NCBI RefSeq assembly: GCF_015350805.1
Contig: NZ_JADKSG010000001.1
Location: 558,001-622,000 of the forward strand
Origin: Herbiconiux sp. VKM Ac-1786
GTDB taxonomy: Bacteria; Actinomycetota; Actinomycetes; Actinomycetales; Microbacteriaceae
Length of the DNA stretch: 64,000 nt
Reading direction: 5' to 3'
Under the pieces are notes generated by a model that saw only the letters and a list, made by a program, of their open reading frames with translations, had not been told where the DNA came from and made no database searches. This document shows positions 31,868 to 41,389 of this stretch, piece by piece; the first letter of the stretch is position 1; each line of letters begins with the position of its first letter. A program made the translations under genes and the position numbers.

Positions 31868-31984
31868 GGTTCTCCCTGGGTCTGGCGCTCGTTGTCGCGC
31901 AGTCACAGGACAGCACGCTCACGGCTGTCCCCCAGCTGAGTAATTCCTGCTCCAATTCCCCGGTCGCCAGGGGAGACTGTGAGG

Positions 31985-32521
31985 ATGCGCGTACTGCTGA
32001 AGCTCGTCCTCGACTGCGATCCCGATGCCGCCTGGCGGGCGATCCGCTCCCCCGCGGTGTTCCGGGAGGTGTCGAGCCCGCTGGTCGAGATCGAGTCGCT
32101 GGCGGCCGACGGGTTCCCGACGGTGTGGGAGCCGGGCCAGCATCCGGTCGAGATGCGCGGCGGCGGGGTGATCCCGATGGGCAAGCAGATCATCCGCCTG
32201 AACTTCGAGACCCGGCAGCACGGCGACGTGCGCATCGTGCACGACTCGGGGCAGGGCGTCACGGGTGCCGTCAGCACCATCAAGCTGTGGGACCACCAGA
32301 TGGCCATCGCCCCCGACCCCGCCGGCACGGGCAAGACGCTCTACCGCGACCAGCTGAAGATCGGCGCGGGCGTGCTGACGCCGTTCGCCTGGTACAGCCT
32401 GTGGGCGTTCTGGCAGTGGCGCGGCCGCAAGCTGCAGCAGCTCGCGCCGACCTGGGCGTACGACCTGCCGCAGAGCGACGACGAGACGTCCGAGGTCGGC
32501 ACCGAGACGGCCGGCGCGTGA
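31985..32521 (+). CDS. SRPBCC (START-like) domain protein
   Basis: 178 residues. The N-terminus MRVLLKLVLDCDPDAAWRAI, with SPAVFREVSSPLVEIESLA, and the late pattern of beta strands (HGDVRIVHDSGQGVTGAVST, TLYRDQLKIGAGVLTPFAWY) followed by a long C-terminal helix (SLWAFWQWRGRKLQQLA) are those of the START/polyketide-cyclase-like fold, which binds hydrophobic ligands. Function unknown. The start chosen is the ATG with GGGGAGA 8-9 bases upstream; a GTG two codons earlier is possible. Its stop overlaps the DUF1684 start (GTGA). Confidence 0.68.
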   Translation: MRVLLKLVLDCDPDAAWRAIRSPAVFREVSSPLVEIESLAADGFPTVWEPGQHPVEMRGGGVIPMGKQIIRLNFETRQHGDVRIVHDSGQGVTGAVSTIKLWDHQMAIAPDPAGTGKTLYRDQLKIGAGVLTPFAWYSLWAFWQWRGRKLQQLAPTWAYDLPQSDDETSEVGTETAGA

Positions 32522-33213
32522 ACGTCCGCGCGGTCACGGCACTCGAGACGGCCGACTGGCGGATGCGCGTGTTCGGCATCTACGACGAGGTGCGTCGCCT
32601 CACCGCCGCCGGGCAGGTGTTGGACGCGCATGCGTTCTGGCGCGACGAACGCGACGGGCTGTTCGCCGCGCATCCGGCCACCCCGCTGCTGCCCGAGGAT
32701 CGGGAGGGATTCAGCGGCCTGCCCGTCGCTCCCTACGACCCGGCGTGGCGCTTCGAGGTGACGATCGACGAGCCCTCCGACGACGATCCGCGGCCGCGCT
32801 CGTTCGAGTTCGCGACCGGCACCGACGGCGTGGTGCCGTTCGAGCTGCTCGGCGTCGCGCGCATCGACGGTGTCGGCGAGCTCGACGTCTGGCGCCTCGC
32901 CTCGTACGGCGGCGGCCTGTTCGTGCCCGTGAAGGACGCGCTGGCGGGCACGCCCGGCGGCACCTACGGCGGCGGGCGGTACCTGATCGACACGATCAAG
33001 GGGGCGTCGCTGAACCCGGCCCTCGCACCCGATGCCGACCCGTCCGACGGCGGCAGGCTCGTGCTCGACTTCAACTTCGCCTACAACCCCTCCTGTGCCT
33101 ACGACCCGGCCTGGGCGTGCCCCCTGGCGCAGCCCGGCAACCGCGTCGCGGTGCCGATCGCCGTCGGCGAGAGCTACGGCGACCCGACCCTCGGGGTCGA
33201 TGCGCTAGACTGA
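32518..33213 (+). CDS. DUF1684 domain protein
   Basis: 231 residues. DUF1684 marks: an N-terminal helix and WRDERDGLFAAHPATPLLPE, then FSGLPVAPYDPAWRFEVTID, FVPVKDALAGTPGGTYGGGR, YLIDTIKG and the signature LDFNFAYNPSCAYDPAWACPLAQPGN with three Cys residues. These proteins have no established activity; they are beta-rich and cytoplasmic (no signal peptide here). The GTG start overlaps the stop of the START-like gene by four bases, so both are translated from one message. Confidence 0.85.
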   Translation: MNVRAVTALETADWRMRVFGIYDEVRRLTAAGQVLDAHAFWRDERDGLFAAHPATPLLPEDREGFSGLPVAPYDPAWRFEVTIDEPSDDDPRPRSFEFATGTDGVVPFELLGVARIDGVGELDVWRLASYGGGLFVPVKDALAGTPGGTYGGGRYLIDTIKGASLNPALAPDADPSDGGRLVLDFNFAYNPSCAYDPAWACPLAQPGNRVAVPIAVGESYGDPTLGVDALD

Positions 33214-33408
33214 AGGCACTCGAGGGCTCGATAGCGAGCCCCGTGCGTCGAAAGAACGCTCCCTCTTCTCTGGGTGTGGCCTCGTGTGCCGCTCCATTTG
33301 CAGATACTTCTTGCGGCGAACGGATGCACCGTCGGTGCGTTCGCCATCACTCCGGATGGGCTGCGGGAATGCGGCGTGTCCGGACGAATGCCTGAAAGGC
33401 AGTCACCT
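33214..33408 (+). promoter_or_regulatory. structured leader of the DEAD-box helicase gene
   Basis: 195 bp without a convincing gene but with several stems: GGCTCG-ATAG-CGAGCC (33225-33240); a two-part hairpin GGCGAA...GCACC-GTC-GGTGC...TTCGCC (33315-33345); the palindrome GTCCGGAC (33378-33385); and GCC-TGAAA-GGC just before the start codon. A possible -10, TAGACT, lies at 33206-33211 inside the end of the preceding gene. Long structured leaders are known for cold-inducible RNA helicase genes; regulation here is inference. Confidence 0.45.
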
Positions 33409-35043
33409 TTGTCCCAGACCCCCACCTCCTTCGCCGCGCTCGGCGTCCCCGCTCCCCTGGTGGCCACGCTCACCGCGAGCGGCATCACCGAGCCGTTCCC
33501 GATCCAGGTCGACACTCTTCCCGACACCCTGAACGGCCGCGACGTGCTCGGCCGTGGCAAGACCGGCTCGGGCAAGACCCTGGCCTTCTCCATCCCGATG
33601 GTCGCCCGCCTCGGCGGCACCCTCGCCGGCGGCAAGCGCCGCCCCGGCCGCCCCGTCGGCCTCGTGCTGGCCCCGACCCGCGAGCTCGCCACCCAGATCG
33701 ACGCCGTCCTCGCACCGATGGCCAAGGCCTACGGCATGACCACCACCACCATCTTCGGCGGCGTCTCGCAGTCCCGCCAGGTCGCCGCCCTCAAGGCCGG
33801 CGTCGACATCGTCGTGGCCTGCCCCGGCCGCCTCGAAGACCTGATGAAGCAGGGCTTCGTCTCGCTCGACGCCGTCGAGATCACCGTGCTCGACGAGGCC
33901 GACCACATGGCCGACCTGGGCTTCCTGCCCGTCGTCACGCGCATCCTCGACAAGACCCCCTCGAACGGGCAGCGCCTGCTGTTCTCGGCCACGCTCGACA
34001 ACGGCGTGGACAAGCTGGTGCGCCGCTTCCTCCACAACGAGGTGCTGCACTCGGTCGACGAGGCCAACTCGCCCGTCGCCGCGATGACCCACCACGTGTT
34101 CGAGACCGAGTCGGTCGAGTCCAAGCGCGTGCTGGTCGAGAAGCTCGCCTCGGGCACCGGCCGCCGCATCCTCTTCATGCGCACCAAGCACCACGCGAAG
34201 AAGCTCGCGAAGCAGCTCACCGCGTCGGGCATCCCGGCCGTCGATCTGCACGGCAACCTCTCGCAGGTCGCCCGTGACCGCAACCTGGCCGCGTTCAGCG
34301 CCGGTACCGTCAAGGTGCTCGTCGCGACCGACGTCGCCGCCCGTGGCGTGCACGTCGACGACATCGAGCTCGTCATCCACGTCGACCCGCCGGAGGAGCA
34401 CAAGGCTTACCTGCACCGCTCGGGCCGCACCGCCCGCGCCGGCTCGGCGGGCGACGTCGTCACGATCATGCTGCCCGCGCAGCGCAAGGACGTGAAGGAC
34501 CTCCTCCGCAAGGCGGCCATCCAGGTCACCCCCGAGGTCGTCACGGCCGACTCCGCGTCGGTCAGCGCCCTCGTCGGCGAGGTCGCCGCGTACGTCAAGC
34601 CCGTGCTCACGCCGCTGCCCGAGTCGGGTCAGCGTCGCACCGGCAACGACGGCGTCTCGCGCGGTCGCAACGGCGGCACGTCCACCGGCGCCAACGCGCA
34701 GCGCAAGCGCACCGGGCGCGGCGGCGCGGGTGCGGCCGGCGGCTCCGGTGAGGGTGTCGGCGCCGGTTCGCGCTCGGGCGGTGCCGGCGGCAACGGCGGC
34801 GCGGGTCGCGGTCGTCGCGGCGGTTCCGCCGGTGGCGGCGTCGGCGGCGGAAGCCGTTCGTTCTACAGCACCTCCTCGGGCGGCTCCGGCGCGGGCTCCT
34901 CGAGCCACGGCTCGGCGTCGGGCTCCGGCGAGGGCGGCCGTCGCGGCGGCCAGGGCGGGCAGGGCGGCGGAGCCGACCGGGCCCGTCAGTCGGCAGCCTC
35001 GTTCTCGGCCAACTCGGCCGGCGGTCGTCGCCGCTCGCGCTGA
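33409..35043 (+). CDS. DEAD-box ATP-dependent RNA helicase with Gly/Arg/Ser-rich tail
   Basis: 544 residues. Two RecA domains with all motifs: Q motif (SFAALGVPAPLVATLTASGI... PFPIQ), motif I GKTGSGKT, Ia PTRELATQ, II VLDEADHMADLG, III SAT, IV-VI with ATDVAARGVHVDDIELVIH and HRSGRTARAG. Residues 400 onward are a low-complexity RNA-binding tail rich in Gly, Arg and Ser (RGG-like). Such proteins remodel rRNA and mRNA, often in the cold. I favour the TTG start (MSQTPTSFAALG), 9 bases after GAAAGG; an ATG at 33388 is the alternative. Confidence 0.93.
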   Translation: MSQTPTSFAALGVPAPLVATLTASGITEPFPIQVDTLPDTLNGRDVLGRGKTGSGKTLAFSIPMVARLGGTLAGGKRRPGRPVGLVLAPTRELATQIDAVLAPMAKAYGMTTTTIFGGVSQSRQVAALKAGVDIVVACPGRLEDLMKQGFVSLDAVEITVLDEADHMADLGFLPVVTRILDKTPSNGQRLLFSATLDNGVDKLVRRFLHNEVLHSVDEANSPVAAMTHHVFETESVESKRVLVEKLASGTGRRILFMRTKHHAKKLAKQLTASGIPAVDLHGNLSQVARDRNLAAFSAGTVKVLVATDVAARGVHVDDIELVIHVDPPEEHKAYLHRSGRTARAGSAGDVVTIMLPAQRKDVKDLLRKAAIQVTPEVVTADSASVSALVGEVAAYVKPVLTPLPESGQRRTGNDGVSRGRNGGTSTGANAQRKRTGRGGAGAAGGSGEGVGAGSRSGGAGGNGGAGRGRRGGSAGGGVGGGSRSFYSTSSGGSGAGSSSHGSASGSGEGGRRGGQGGQGGGADRARQSAASFSANSAGGRRRSR

Positions 35044-35061
35044 TCGAGCATCCTGAACCAT

Positions 35062-35096
35062 CGAACGGCCCGTCTCCTCGCGAGGCGGGCCGTTCG
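35062..35096 (+). terminator. terminator downstream of the DEAD-box helicase gene
   Basis: CGAACGGCCCG - 13 bases - CGGGCCGTTCG, perfect 11-bp arms with a second short pairing (CTC/GAG) in the loop. It lies 18 bp after the stop codon, between convergent genes, and may also stop the YdeI-family transcript coming from the other side. No U-run. Confidence 0.78.
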
Positions 35097-35152
35097 CCGT
35101 CTGCGGGCGTGCCCACAGACGAGCGGATGCGCGGCCGACGCACCCCCCACGG

Positions 35153-35731
35153 CTACTGCGGGTGCACCGTCTCGTGCCGCGCGAGCATCGCCACGAACTC
35201 CTCGATGCGGCGGGCCCGCGTCTCGGCGCGCTTGAGGTTGTGCAGGCGGAACAGGATCGCGTAGCGGTTCTGGCTCGACAGGGTGGCGAAGAAGGCCTTC
35301 GCCTCGGGGTTCGCCTCGAGCGCGGCGGCGAGGTCGGGCTGCACCTCGATGGTGCGCTGCGAGTCGTAAGCGGCCTCCCACCGGCCGTCGTTCTTCGCCA
35401 GGTCGATCTCGGCGTGGCCGGCCGGGCGCATCCGCCCCGCCTCGATCAGGGCCTCGACCCGCAGGCGGTTGACCTTCGACCAGAGGCTGCGGGGGCGCCG
35501 CGGGGTGAAGGTCTGCAGGAAGAAGTCGCCGTCGAGGGCGTTGCGGATGCCGTCGATCCAACCGTGGCAGAGGGCCACGTCGAGGGCGTCGGAGTGGCTG
35601 ACCGTGGCGTGCTCGCTGCCCTTCTTGGCGATGCGGAGGCGCACGCCGGGCTCGCTCGCGCCGTGCTCGGCGAGGAAGGCGTCGAAGGCCGCGGCGTCGT
35701 CGAACTGGTGGTGCGGGTAGTCGGCGGGCAC
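35153..35731 (-). CDS. YdeI/OmpD-associated family protein
   Basis: 192 residues. Family marks: FDAFLAEHGASEPGVRLRIA with the KKGSEHATVSHSDALDVALC, HGWIDGIRNALDGDFFLQTF and TPRRPRSLWSKVNRLRVEAL, then the C-terminal LSSQNRYAILFRLHNLKRAE TR helix. YdeI-type proteins are cytoplasmic and of poorly known function. The start is fixed by AAGGAG six bases before a GTG codon; the frame stays open far upstream, but that part is the antisense of other genes. Short gap (71 bp) to the Nudix-like gene upstream. Confidence 0.87.
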   Translation of the reverse strand: MPADYPHHQFDDAAAFDAFLAEHGASEPGVRLRIAKKGSEHATVSHSDALDVALCHGWIDGIRNALDGDFFLQTFTPRRPRSLWSKVNRLRVEALIEAGRMRPAGHAEIDLAKNDGRWEAAYDSQRTIEVQPDLAAALEANPEAKAFFATLSSQNRYAILFRLHNLKRAETRARRIEEFVAMLARHETVHPQ

Positions 35732-35802
35732 GGCGGGCTCCTTCGCGGCGGCCGTCAGGGTCTCGAACGGGTGCCGCCGAGCCTGAACGGATGCTGCCGA
35801 GA

Positions 35803-36342
35803 CTAGAGCAGGCGCCCGACCGAGGCCAGGGCCGAGCGGAGGAGGCCGCCGCGACCGCCCTCCATCTCGTCGGCGACGGCGTTGGAGGCCGCCTCCTGCG
35901 GGGTCATCCAGGTGAGCTCGAGGGCGTCCTGGCGGGGCTCGCAGGTGCCCGTGACCGGGACGACGTAGGCGAGGGAGACCGCGTGCTGGCGCTCGTCGTA
36001 GAAGGGCGAGACACCGGGCAGCGGGAAGTACTCGGCGACCTGGAACGGCACCGGGCTGGCCGGCAGCTGCGGGAACGCCATCGGCCCGAGGTCCTTCTCG
36101 AGGTGGCGGAAGAGCGCGTCCCGGAGGGTCTCGCCGTACATCACGCGACCCGAGACGAGGGTGCGGGCGATGGTGCCGCTCGGGCCGACACGGAGCAGCA
36201 CACCGACCTCGACCACCTGCCCCAGGCCGTCGACCCGCACGGGCACCGCTTCGACGTAGAGCAGCGGCAGGCGGCGCCTGATCTCGGCGAGCTCGCCGTC
36301 GCTCAGCCAGCCGGAGTTCGGGTCGGGGGTGCGAACGCTCAT
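35803..36342 (-). CDS. NUDIX-fold protein with degenerate Nudix box (DUF4916 type)
   Basis: 179 residues of the Nudix fold. The Nudix box region is GRVMYGETLRDALFRHLEKDLG; compared with the consensus GX5EX7REUXEEXGU, the first Gly, Glu and Arg are kept but the catalytic REXXEE part reads RHLEKD, so two metal-binding glutamates are lost. Actinobacterial DUF4916 proteins have this form. Hydrolase activity is therefore doubtful; it may bind nucleotides or act as a regulator. Divergent from lhr, with 67 bp between the starts. Confidence 0.78.
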   Translation of the reverse strand: MSVRTPDPNSGWLSDGELAEIRRRLPLLYVEAVPVRVDGLGQVVEVGVLLRVGPSGTIARTLVSGRVMYGETLRDALFRHLEKDLGPMAFPQLPASPVPFQVAEYFPLPGVSPFYDERQHAVSLAYVVPVTGTCEPRQDALELTWMTPQEAASNAVADEMEGGRGGLLRSALASVGRLL

Positions 36343-36409
36343 ACCCCATTCTTACCCGATGCCCACCCGCGTCCGCGCCGATGTCGGTGGTGTGGGACAG
36401 GATGAGGGG

Positions 36410-39400
36410 ATGAGCGACGTGCTCGACCAGTTCTCCCCCGCGACCCGCGAGTGGTTCCGTGGTGCCTTCTCCGGGCCGACCGCGGCGCAGGAGGGCGCCT
36501 GGACGGCGGTCTCCAGCGGGGCGCACGCGTTGGTCGTGGCGCCGACCGGCTCGGGCAAGACGCTGGCGTCGTTCCTCTGGGCGATCGACCGGCTGGCGAC
36601 GACACTGAGCGACGACAAGCCGCGCAAGACCTCGGTGCTCTACGTCTCGCCGCTGAAGGCGCTGGCGGTCGACGTCGAGCGCAACCTCCGCTCGCCGCTC
36701 GTCGGCATCACGCAGACGGCGAAGCGGCTGGGTGCGAAGCCGCCGGTCATCACGGTGGGCGTGCGCTCGGGCGACACCCCGGCGGCCGACCGGCGGGGGC
36801 TCGCCAAGAACCCGCCCGACATCCTCATCACGACGCCCGAGTCGCTGTTCCTCATGCTCACCTCGAGCGCCCGCGAGTCGCTCGCCGAGGTCACGACGGT
36901 GATCATCGACGAGGTGCACGCGGTCGCGGCGACCAAGCGCGGGGCGCACCTCGCCGTGAGCCTCGACCGGCTCGACACGCTGCTGCCCCAGCCGGCGCAG
37001 CGCATCGGGCTGTCGGCCACGGTGCGACCGCGGGAGGAGGTGGCGCGGTTCCTGGCGGGCGGCCGTCCGGTGACGATCGTGGCGCCGCCGTCGACGAAGA
37101 AGTTCGACCTGCAGGTCGTCGTGCCGGTCGAGGACATGTCGCAGATCCCGCCCGCCGAGAACCGGTCGGTGCTGGAGGGCTCGGCCGCGGCGGCGAGTGC
37201 ACCGGAGCAGGGGTCGATCTGGCCGCACGTCGAGGAGGACATCGTCGACCGCATCCTCGAGCACCGCTCGTCGATCGTGTTCGCGAACTCCCGGCGGCTG
37301 GCCGAGCGGCTGACCGCGCGGCTGAACGAGATCTACAGCGAGCGGCTCGCCACGGCGCTGGAGCTCGAGCGCGGGGTCGACGCGATGCTCGAGGAGGGCG
37401 TCGAGCGGCTGCTACGCGAGGCGGGGGCGACCGTGTCGCTGCCGCCCGTCGAGGGGTCGATGCCGCCGATGGATGGGGCGACAGCGGCTGGGGCCGGTGG
37501 GGCGGCACGCGCATCCGCGTCGCCCGCGCAGCTGATGGGGCAGGCCGGTCAGACCGAGGGTGCCGAGCTCGTGCTCGCGCGCGCCCACCACGGCTCGGTC
37601 TCGAAAGAGCAGCGGGCCATCATCGAGGACGACCTGAAGTCGGGGCGGCTGCGCTGCGTCGTCGCCACCTCGAGCCTCGAGCTCGGCATCGACATGGGCG
37701 CCGTCGACCTCGTGGTGCAGGTCGAGGCCCCGCCGTCGGTCGCGAGCGGCCTGCAGCGGGTCGGTCGCGCCGGGCACCAGGTGGGCGAGGTGTCGAAGGG
37801 GCTGCTGTACCCGAAGCACCGCGCCGACCTCATCCACTCGGCGGTCGTCTCGCTGCGCATGAGCGAGGGCCTGATCGAGACGCTGTCGGTGCCGGCGAAT
37901 CCGCTCGACATCCTCGCCCAGCAGACGGTCGCGGCCTGCGCCCTCGAGCCGATCGACGTGGAGGAGTGGTTCGACGTCATGCGCCGAAGCGCCTCCTTCA
38001 CGAACCTGCCGCGCTCGGCCTACGAGGCGACGCTCGACCTGCTCTCGGGCCTCTATCCCTCCGACGAGTTCGCCGAGCTGCGCCCGCGCCTCGTCTGGGA
38101 CCGTGACGCCGGCACCCTCACCGGCCGCCCCGGCGCCCAGCGCCTCGCGGTCACGAGCGGCGGCACCATCCCCGACCGGGGGCTCTTCGGCGTCTTCATG
38201 GTGGGCGGCGAGCCGACGGATGCCGATCCGTCGACCGGGTCGGCCCGCTCCGCTCCGGGCCGCCGGGTGGGCGAGCTCGACGAGGAGATGGTCTACGAGT
38301 CGCGGGTCGGTGACGTGTTCGCGCTGGGAGCGACGAGCTGGCGCATCCACGAGATCACCCACGACCGCGTGCTGGTGACGCCGGCGTTCGGGCAGCCGGG
38401 GCGGCTGCCGTTCTGGCGCGGCGAGGGCATCGGCCGCCCCGCCGAGCTCGGTCGGGCGATCGGCGAGTTCACCCGCTCGGTGGCCGCGGCCGACGAGGAG
38501 GGCGCCCGTACGCTCTCCGAGCGGGCGGGGCTCGACGAGTGGGCGGCGGCGAACCTCGTGGCCTTCATCACCGAGCAGCGCGAGGCCACCGGTCACGTGC
38601 CGAGCGACCGCACGATGGTGGTGGAGCGGTTCCGCGACGAGCTCGGCGACTGGCGCGTGGTGCTGCATTCCCCGTACGGCATGCAGGTGCACTCACCGTG
38701 GGCGCTGGCGATCAACGCGCGCATCCGGGAGCGCTTCGGCATCGACGCGAACGCGGTCGCGAGCGACGACGGCATCGTCGTGCGGCTGCCCGACACCGAG
38801 AGCGAGCCGCCGTCGGCCGAGCTGTTCCTGTTCGACCCGGCCGAGCTCGAGCAGCTCGTCACCGAGGAGGTCGGCGGCTCGGCGCTGTTCGCGTCGCGGT
38901 TCCGCGAGAACGCGGCCCGGGCGCTGCTGCTCCCGCGCCAGAACCCCGGCAAGCGGTCGCCGCTCTGGCAGCAGCGGCAGCGCTCGGCGCAGCTGCTCGA
39001 GGTGGCGCGCAAGTACCCGTCGTTCCCGATCATCCTCGAGACGGTGCGCGAGTGCCTGCAGGACGTCTACGACCTGCCGTCGCTGCTCGCCCTCGCGCGC
39101 GACCTCGATGCCCGGCGCATCCGCGTGGTCGAGGTCGAGTCGGGCGAGCCGTCGCCCTTCGCCCGCTCGCTGCTGTTCGGTTACGTCGCCTCCTTCGTCT
39201 ACGAGGGCGACAGCCCGCTGGCCGAGCGGCGGGCGGCGGCGCTGGCGCTCGACCCGAGCCTGCTGTCCGAGCTGCTGGGTCGCGCCGAGCTGCGCGAGCT
39301 GCTCGACCCGTCGGTCATCGACGACACCGAGCGCGAGCTGCAGCGTCTCGCGCCCGACCGGCGCGCGCGCGACCTCGAGGGCGTGGCCGATCTGCTGCGG

Positions 39401-41389
39401 ATGCTGGGGCCCCTCACCACCGCCGAGGTGCAGGCCCGCTCGCTGGAGTTCGACGTCACCGCAGCGCTCACCGAGCTGGTGGCGGCGAAGCGGGCGCTGC
39501 CGGTGACGTTCGCGGGGCGTCCGCAGTGGGCGAGCATCGAAGACGCGGGGCGGCTCCGCGACGCGCTCGGGGTGCCGATTCCCTTCGGCGTTCCCGACGC
39601 CTTCATCGCGCCGGTCGAGCATCCGGTGATCGACCTCGTCAGCCGCTACGCGCGCACGCACGGGCCGTTCCTCGCGCACGAGGTCGCGGCCCGGTTCGGG
39701 CTGGGCGTGGCGGTGGTGACGGATGCGCTGCGGCGGCTCTCGGCCGACCGACGTGTCGTCGAAGGGGAGTTCAGGCCTACGGGGTCGGGGCCGGTGTCTG
39801 CGGGCGTGTCTCCCGAGGGGGCGTCCGTGGAGTCGTCGCTGGGGTCATCCGGTGACGGCGCGGCCATAGCGGTGCTCGACGGCGGGCCGTTCCCGTCGGA
39901 GCTGCCGGCGCTCGGGCAGGCCGGGGGCACGGAGTGGTGCGACGCCGAGGTGCTGCGGCGGCTGCGCAGCCGGTCGCTCGCCGCGCTGCGGCACGAGGTG
40001 GAACCGGTGGGAACGCAGACGCTCGCGCGCTTCCTGCCGTCGTGGCAGCACGTCGGCGGATCGCTCCGCGGCGTCGACGGCGTGCTGACCGTCATCGAAC
40101 AGCTCGCCGGCGTGCCGGTGCCGGCCTCGGCGTGGGAGAACCTCGTGCTGCCCGCCCGGGTGCGCGACTACAGCCCGGCCATGCTCGACGAGCTCACGGC
40201 CTCGGGCGAGGTCGTCTGGTCGGGGCGCGGGTCGCTGCCGGGCAGTGACGGGTGGGTCGCGTTCCACACGCTCGACACGCTGCCGCTGTCGGCCACGCCG
40301 CCCGAGCCGTTCGACGAGACGCCCGTGCACGCGGCGGTGCTGGCTGCGCTGTCGCGCGGTGGGGCGTACTTCTTCCGGTCGCTGGCCGACGAGGTGGGGG
40401 CGGCGATCCTGCGGGGCGCGGTGCCCGACGACGGGGCGGCGGCTGTCAGAGCGTCGGGGCCGGACTCAGCATCTGCCACGGCCTCGGGTTCGGCCGCCTC
40501 GGCGCTCGTCGTGCCGCCCACCGACCAGGCCGTCGTCGACGCCATCTGGGATCTGGTGTGGGCCGGGCTCGTGACGAACGACACGGTCGCACCGCTCCGC
40601 ACCCTCACCGGATCGGGGAAGGCCGCTCACGCCACCAAGCGGCCCGCGACCCGCTCGCGCATGTACCGCGGCCGGGGCATCGCCCGCGCCTCGATGCTGA
40701 CGCGGGTCGGCCCGCCCACCGCGGGCGGGCGCTGGTCGCTGCTGCCCGAGCCCGTCGGCGACGCCACGCTCCGCGCTCACGGCACCGCCGAGATGCTGCT
40801 CGACCGCTACGGTCTGGTCACCCGCGGCTCGGTGATGAACGAGCGCGTGCCCGGCGGCTTCGCGCTGGTCTACCGGGTGCTCAGCCAGTTCGAGGAGTCG
40901 GGACGCTGCCGGCGCGGGTACTTCGTCGAGACTCTGGGCGCGGCGCAGTTCGCCACGGGCGGCACCATCGACCGCCTCCGCGGCTTCGCCCCCGACGCCG
41001 TCGGGCGCGACAGCGGCCGTGACCGCGCCCCGGAGGCCATGACGCTGGCCGCGACCGATCCGGCCAACCCGTTCGGCGCCGCCCTGCCGTGGCCGACCGT
41101 CGAAGGCCACAAGCCCGGACGCAAGGCGGGCGCGCTGGTCGTGCTCGTCGACGGGGTCCTCACGCTCTACCTCGAGCGCGGCGGCAAGACGGCGCTGGCC
41201 TTCAGCGACTCCGAGGAGGTGCTCGCCGTGGCCACCCGCTCGCTCGCCCAGGCGGTGACCACCGGGCGGGTCGACAAGCTCGCGGTCGAGCGGGTGAACG
41301 GCGACTTCGTGCTCGGCACCACCGTCGGCGGCGCGCTCGAGGCCGCGGGCTTCACCGGCACACCCAGGGGGTTGAGGCTCCGTGCCTGA
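36410..41389 (+). CDS. lhr: ATP-dependent helicase Lhr (large helicase-related protein)
   Basis: 1659 residues, the full-length bacterial form. Superfamily 2 helicase: Walker A APTGSGKT at 44-51, YVSPLKALAVDVERNL, DEVH box about 166-169, SATVRP, and in RecA domain 2 AHHGSVSKEQRAIIEDDLKS, ATSSLELGIDMGAVD and QRVGRAGH. A winged-helix and the Lhr-specific domain follow (VRDYSPAMLDELTASGEVVW; TKRPATRSRMYRGRGIARAS), then a long C-terminal domain. In mycobacteria Lhr is a 3'-5' DNA-dependent helicase linked to repair. Ala/Gly/Ser-rich inserts occur near residues 345-375, 790-815 and 1340-1365. The ATG was chosen over upstream in-frame starts because homology begins there. It overlaps nei2 by 8 bp. 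Confidence 0.97.
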   Translation: MSDVLDQFSPATREWFRGAFSGPTAAQEGAWTAVSSGAHALVVAPTGSGKTLASFLWAIDRLATTLSDDKPRKTSVLYVSPLKALAVDVERNLRSPLVGITQTAKRLGAKPPVITVGVRSGDTPAADRRGLAKNPPDILITTPESLFLMLTSSARESLAEVTTVIIDEVHAVAATKRGAHLAVSLDRLDTLLPQPAQRIGLSATVRPREEVARFLAGGRPVTIVAPPSTKKFDLQVVVPVEDMSQIPPAENRSVLEGSAAAASAPEQGSIWPHVEEDIVDRILEHRSSIVFANSRRLAERLTARLNEIYSERLATALELERGVDAMLEEGVERLLREAGATVSLPPVEGSMPPMDGATAAGAGGAARASASPAQLMGQAGQTEGAELVLARAHHGSVSKEQRAIIEDDLKSGRLRCVVATSSLELGIDMGAVDLVVQVEAPPSVASGLQRVGRAGHQVGEVSKGLLYPKHRADLIHSAVVSLRMSEGLIETLSVPANPLDILAQQTVAACALEPIDVEEWFDVMRRSASFTNLPRSAYEATLDLLSGLYPSDEFAELRPRLVWDRDAGTLTGRPGAQRLAVTSGGTIPDRGLFGVFMVGGEPTDADPSTGSARSAPGRRVGELDEEMVYESRVGDVFALGATSWRIHEITHDRVLVTPAFGQPGRLPFWRGEGIGRPAELGRAIGEFTRSVAAADEEGARTLSERAGLDEWAAANLVAFITEQREATGHVPSDRTMVVERFRDELGDWRVVLHSPYGMQVHSPWALAINARIRERFGIDANAVASDDGIVVRLPDTESEPPSAELFLFDPAELEQLVTEEVGGSALFASRFRENAARALLLPRQNPGKRSPLWQQRQRSAQLLEVARKYPSFPIILETVRECLQDVYDLPSLLALARDLDARRIRVVEVESGEPSPFARSLLFGYVASFVYEGDSPLAERRAAALALDPSLLSELLGRAELRELLDPSVIDDTERELQRLAPDRRARDLEGVADLLRMLGPLTTAEVQARSLEFDVTAALTELVAAKRALPVTFAGRPQWASIEDAGRLRDALGVPIPFGVPDAFIAPVEHPVIDLVSRYARTHGPFLAHEVAARFGLGVAVVTDALRRLSADRRVVEGEFRPTGSGPVSAGVSPEGASVESSLGSSGDGAAIAVLDGGPFPSELPALGQAGGTEWCDAEVLRRLRSRSLAALRHEVEPVGTQTLARFLPSWQHVGGSLRGVDGVLTVIEQLAGVPVPASAWENLVLPARVRDYSPAMLDELTASGEVVWSGRGSLPGSDGWVAFHTLDTLPLSATPPEPFDETPVHAAVLAALSRGGAYFFRSLADEVGAAILRGAVPDDGAAAVRASGPDSASATASGSAASALVVPPTDQAVVDAIWDLVWAGLVTNDTVAPLRTLTGSGKAAHATKRPATRSRMYRGRGIARASMLTRVGPPTAGGRWSLLPEPVGDATLRAHGTAEMLLDRYGLVTRGSVMNERVPGGFALVYRVLSQFEESGRCRRGYFVETLGAAQFATGGTIDRLRGFAPDAVGRDSGRDRAPEAMTLAATDPANPFGAALPWPTVEGHKPGRKAGALVVLVDGVLTLYLERGGKTALAFSDSEEVLAVATRSLAQAVTTGRVDKLAVERVNGDFVLGTTVGGALEAAGFTGTPRGLRLRA

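Noticed and set aside
35731-37264. Upstream extension of the YdeI-family frame across the Nudix-like gene and the start of lhr
   Set aside because: The extension is antisense or out of frame to well-supported genes, and the GTG at 35731 has a very good AAGGAG site where the homology begins.
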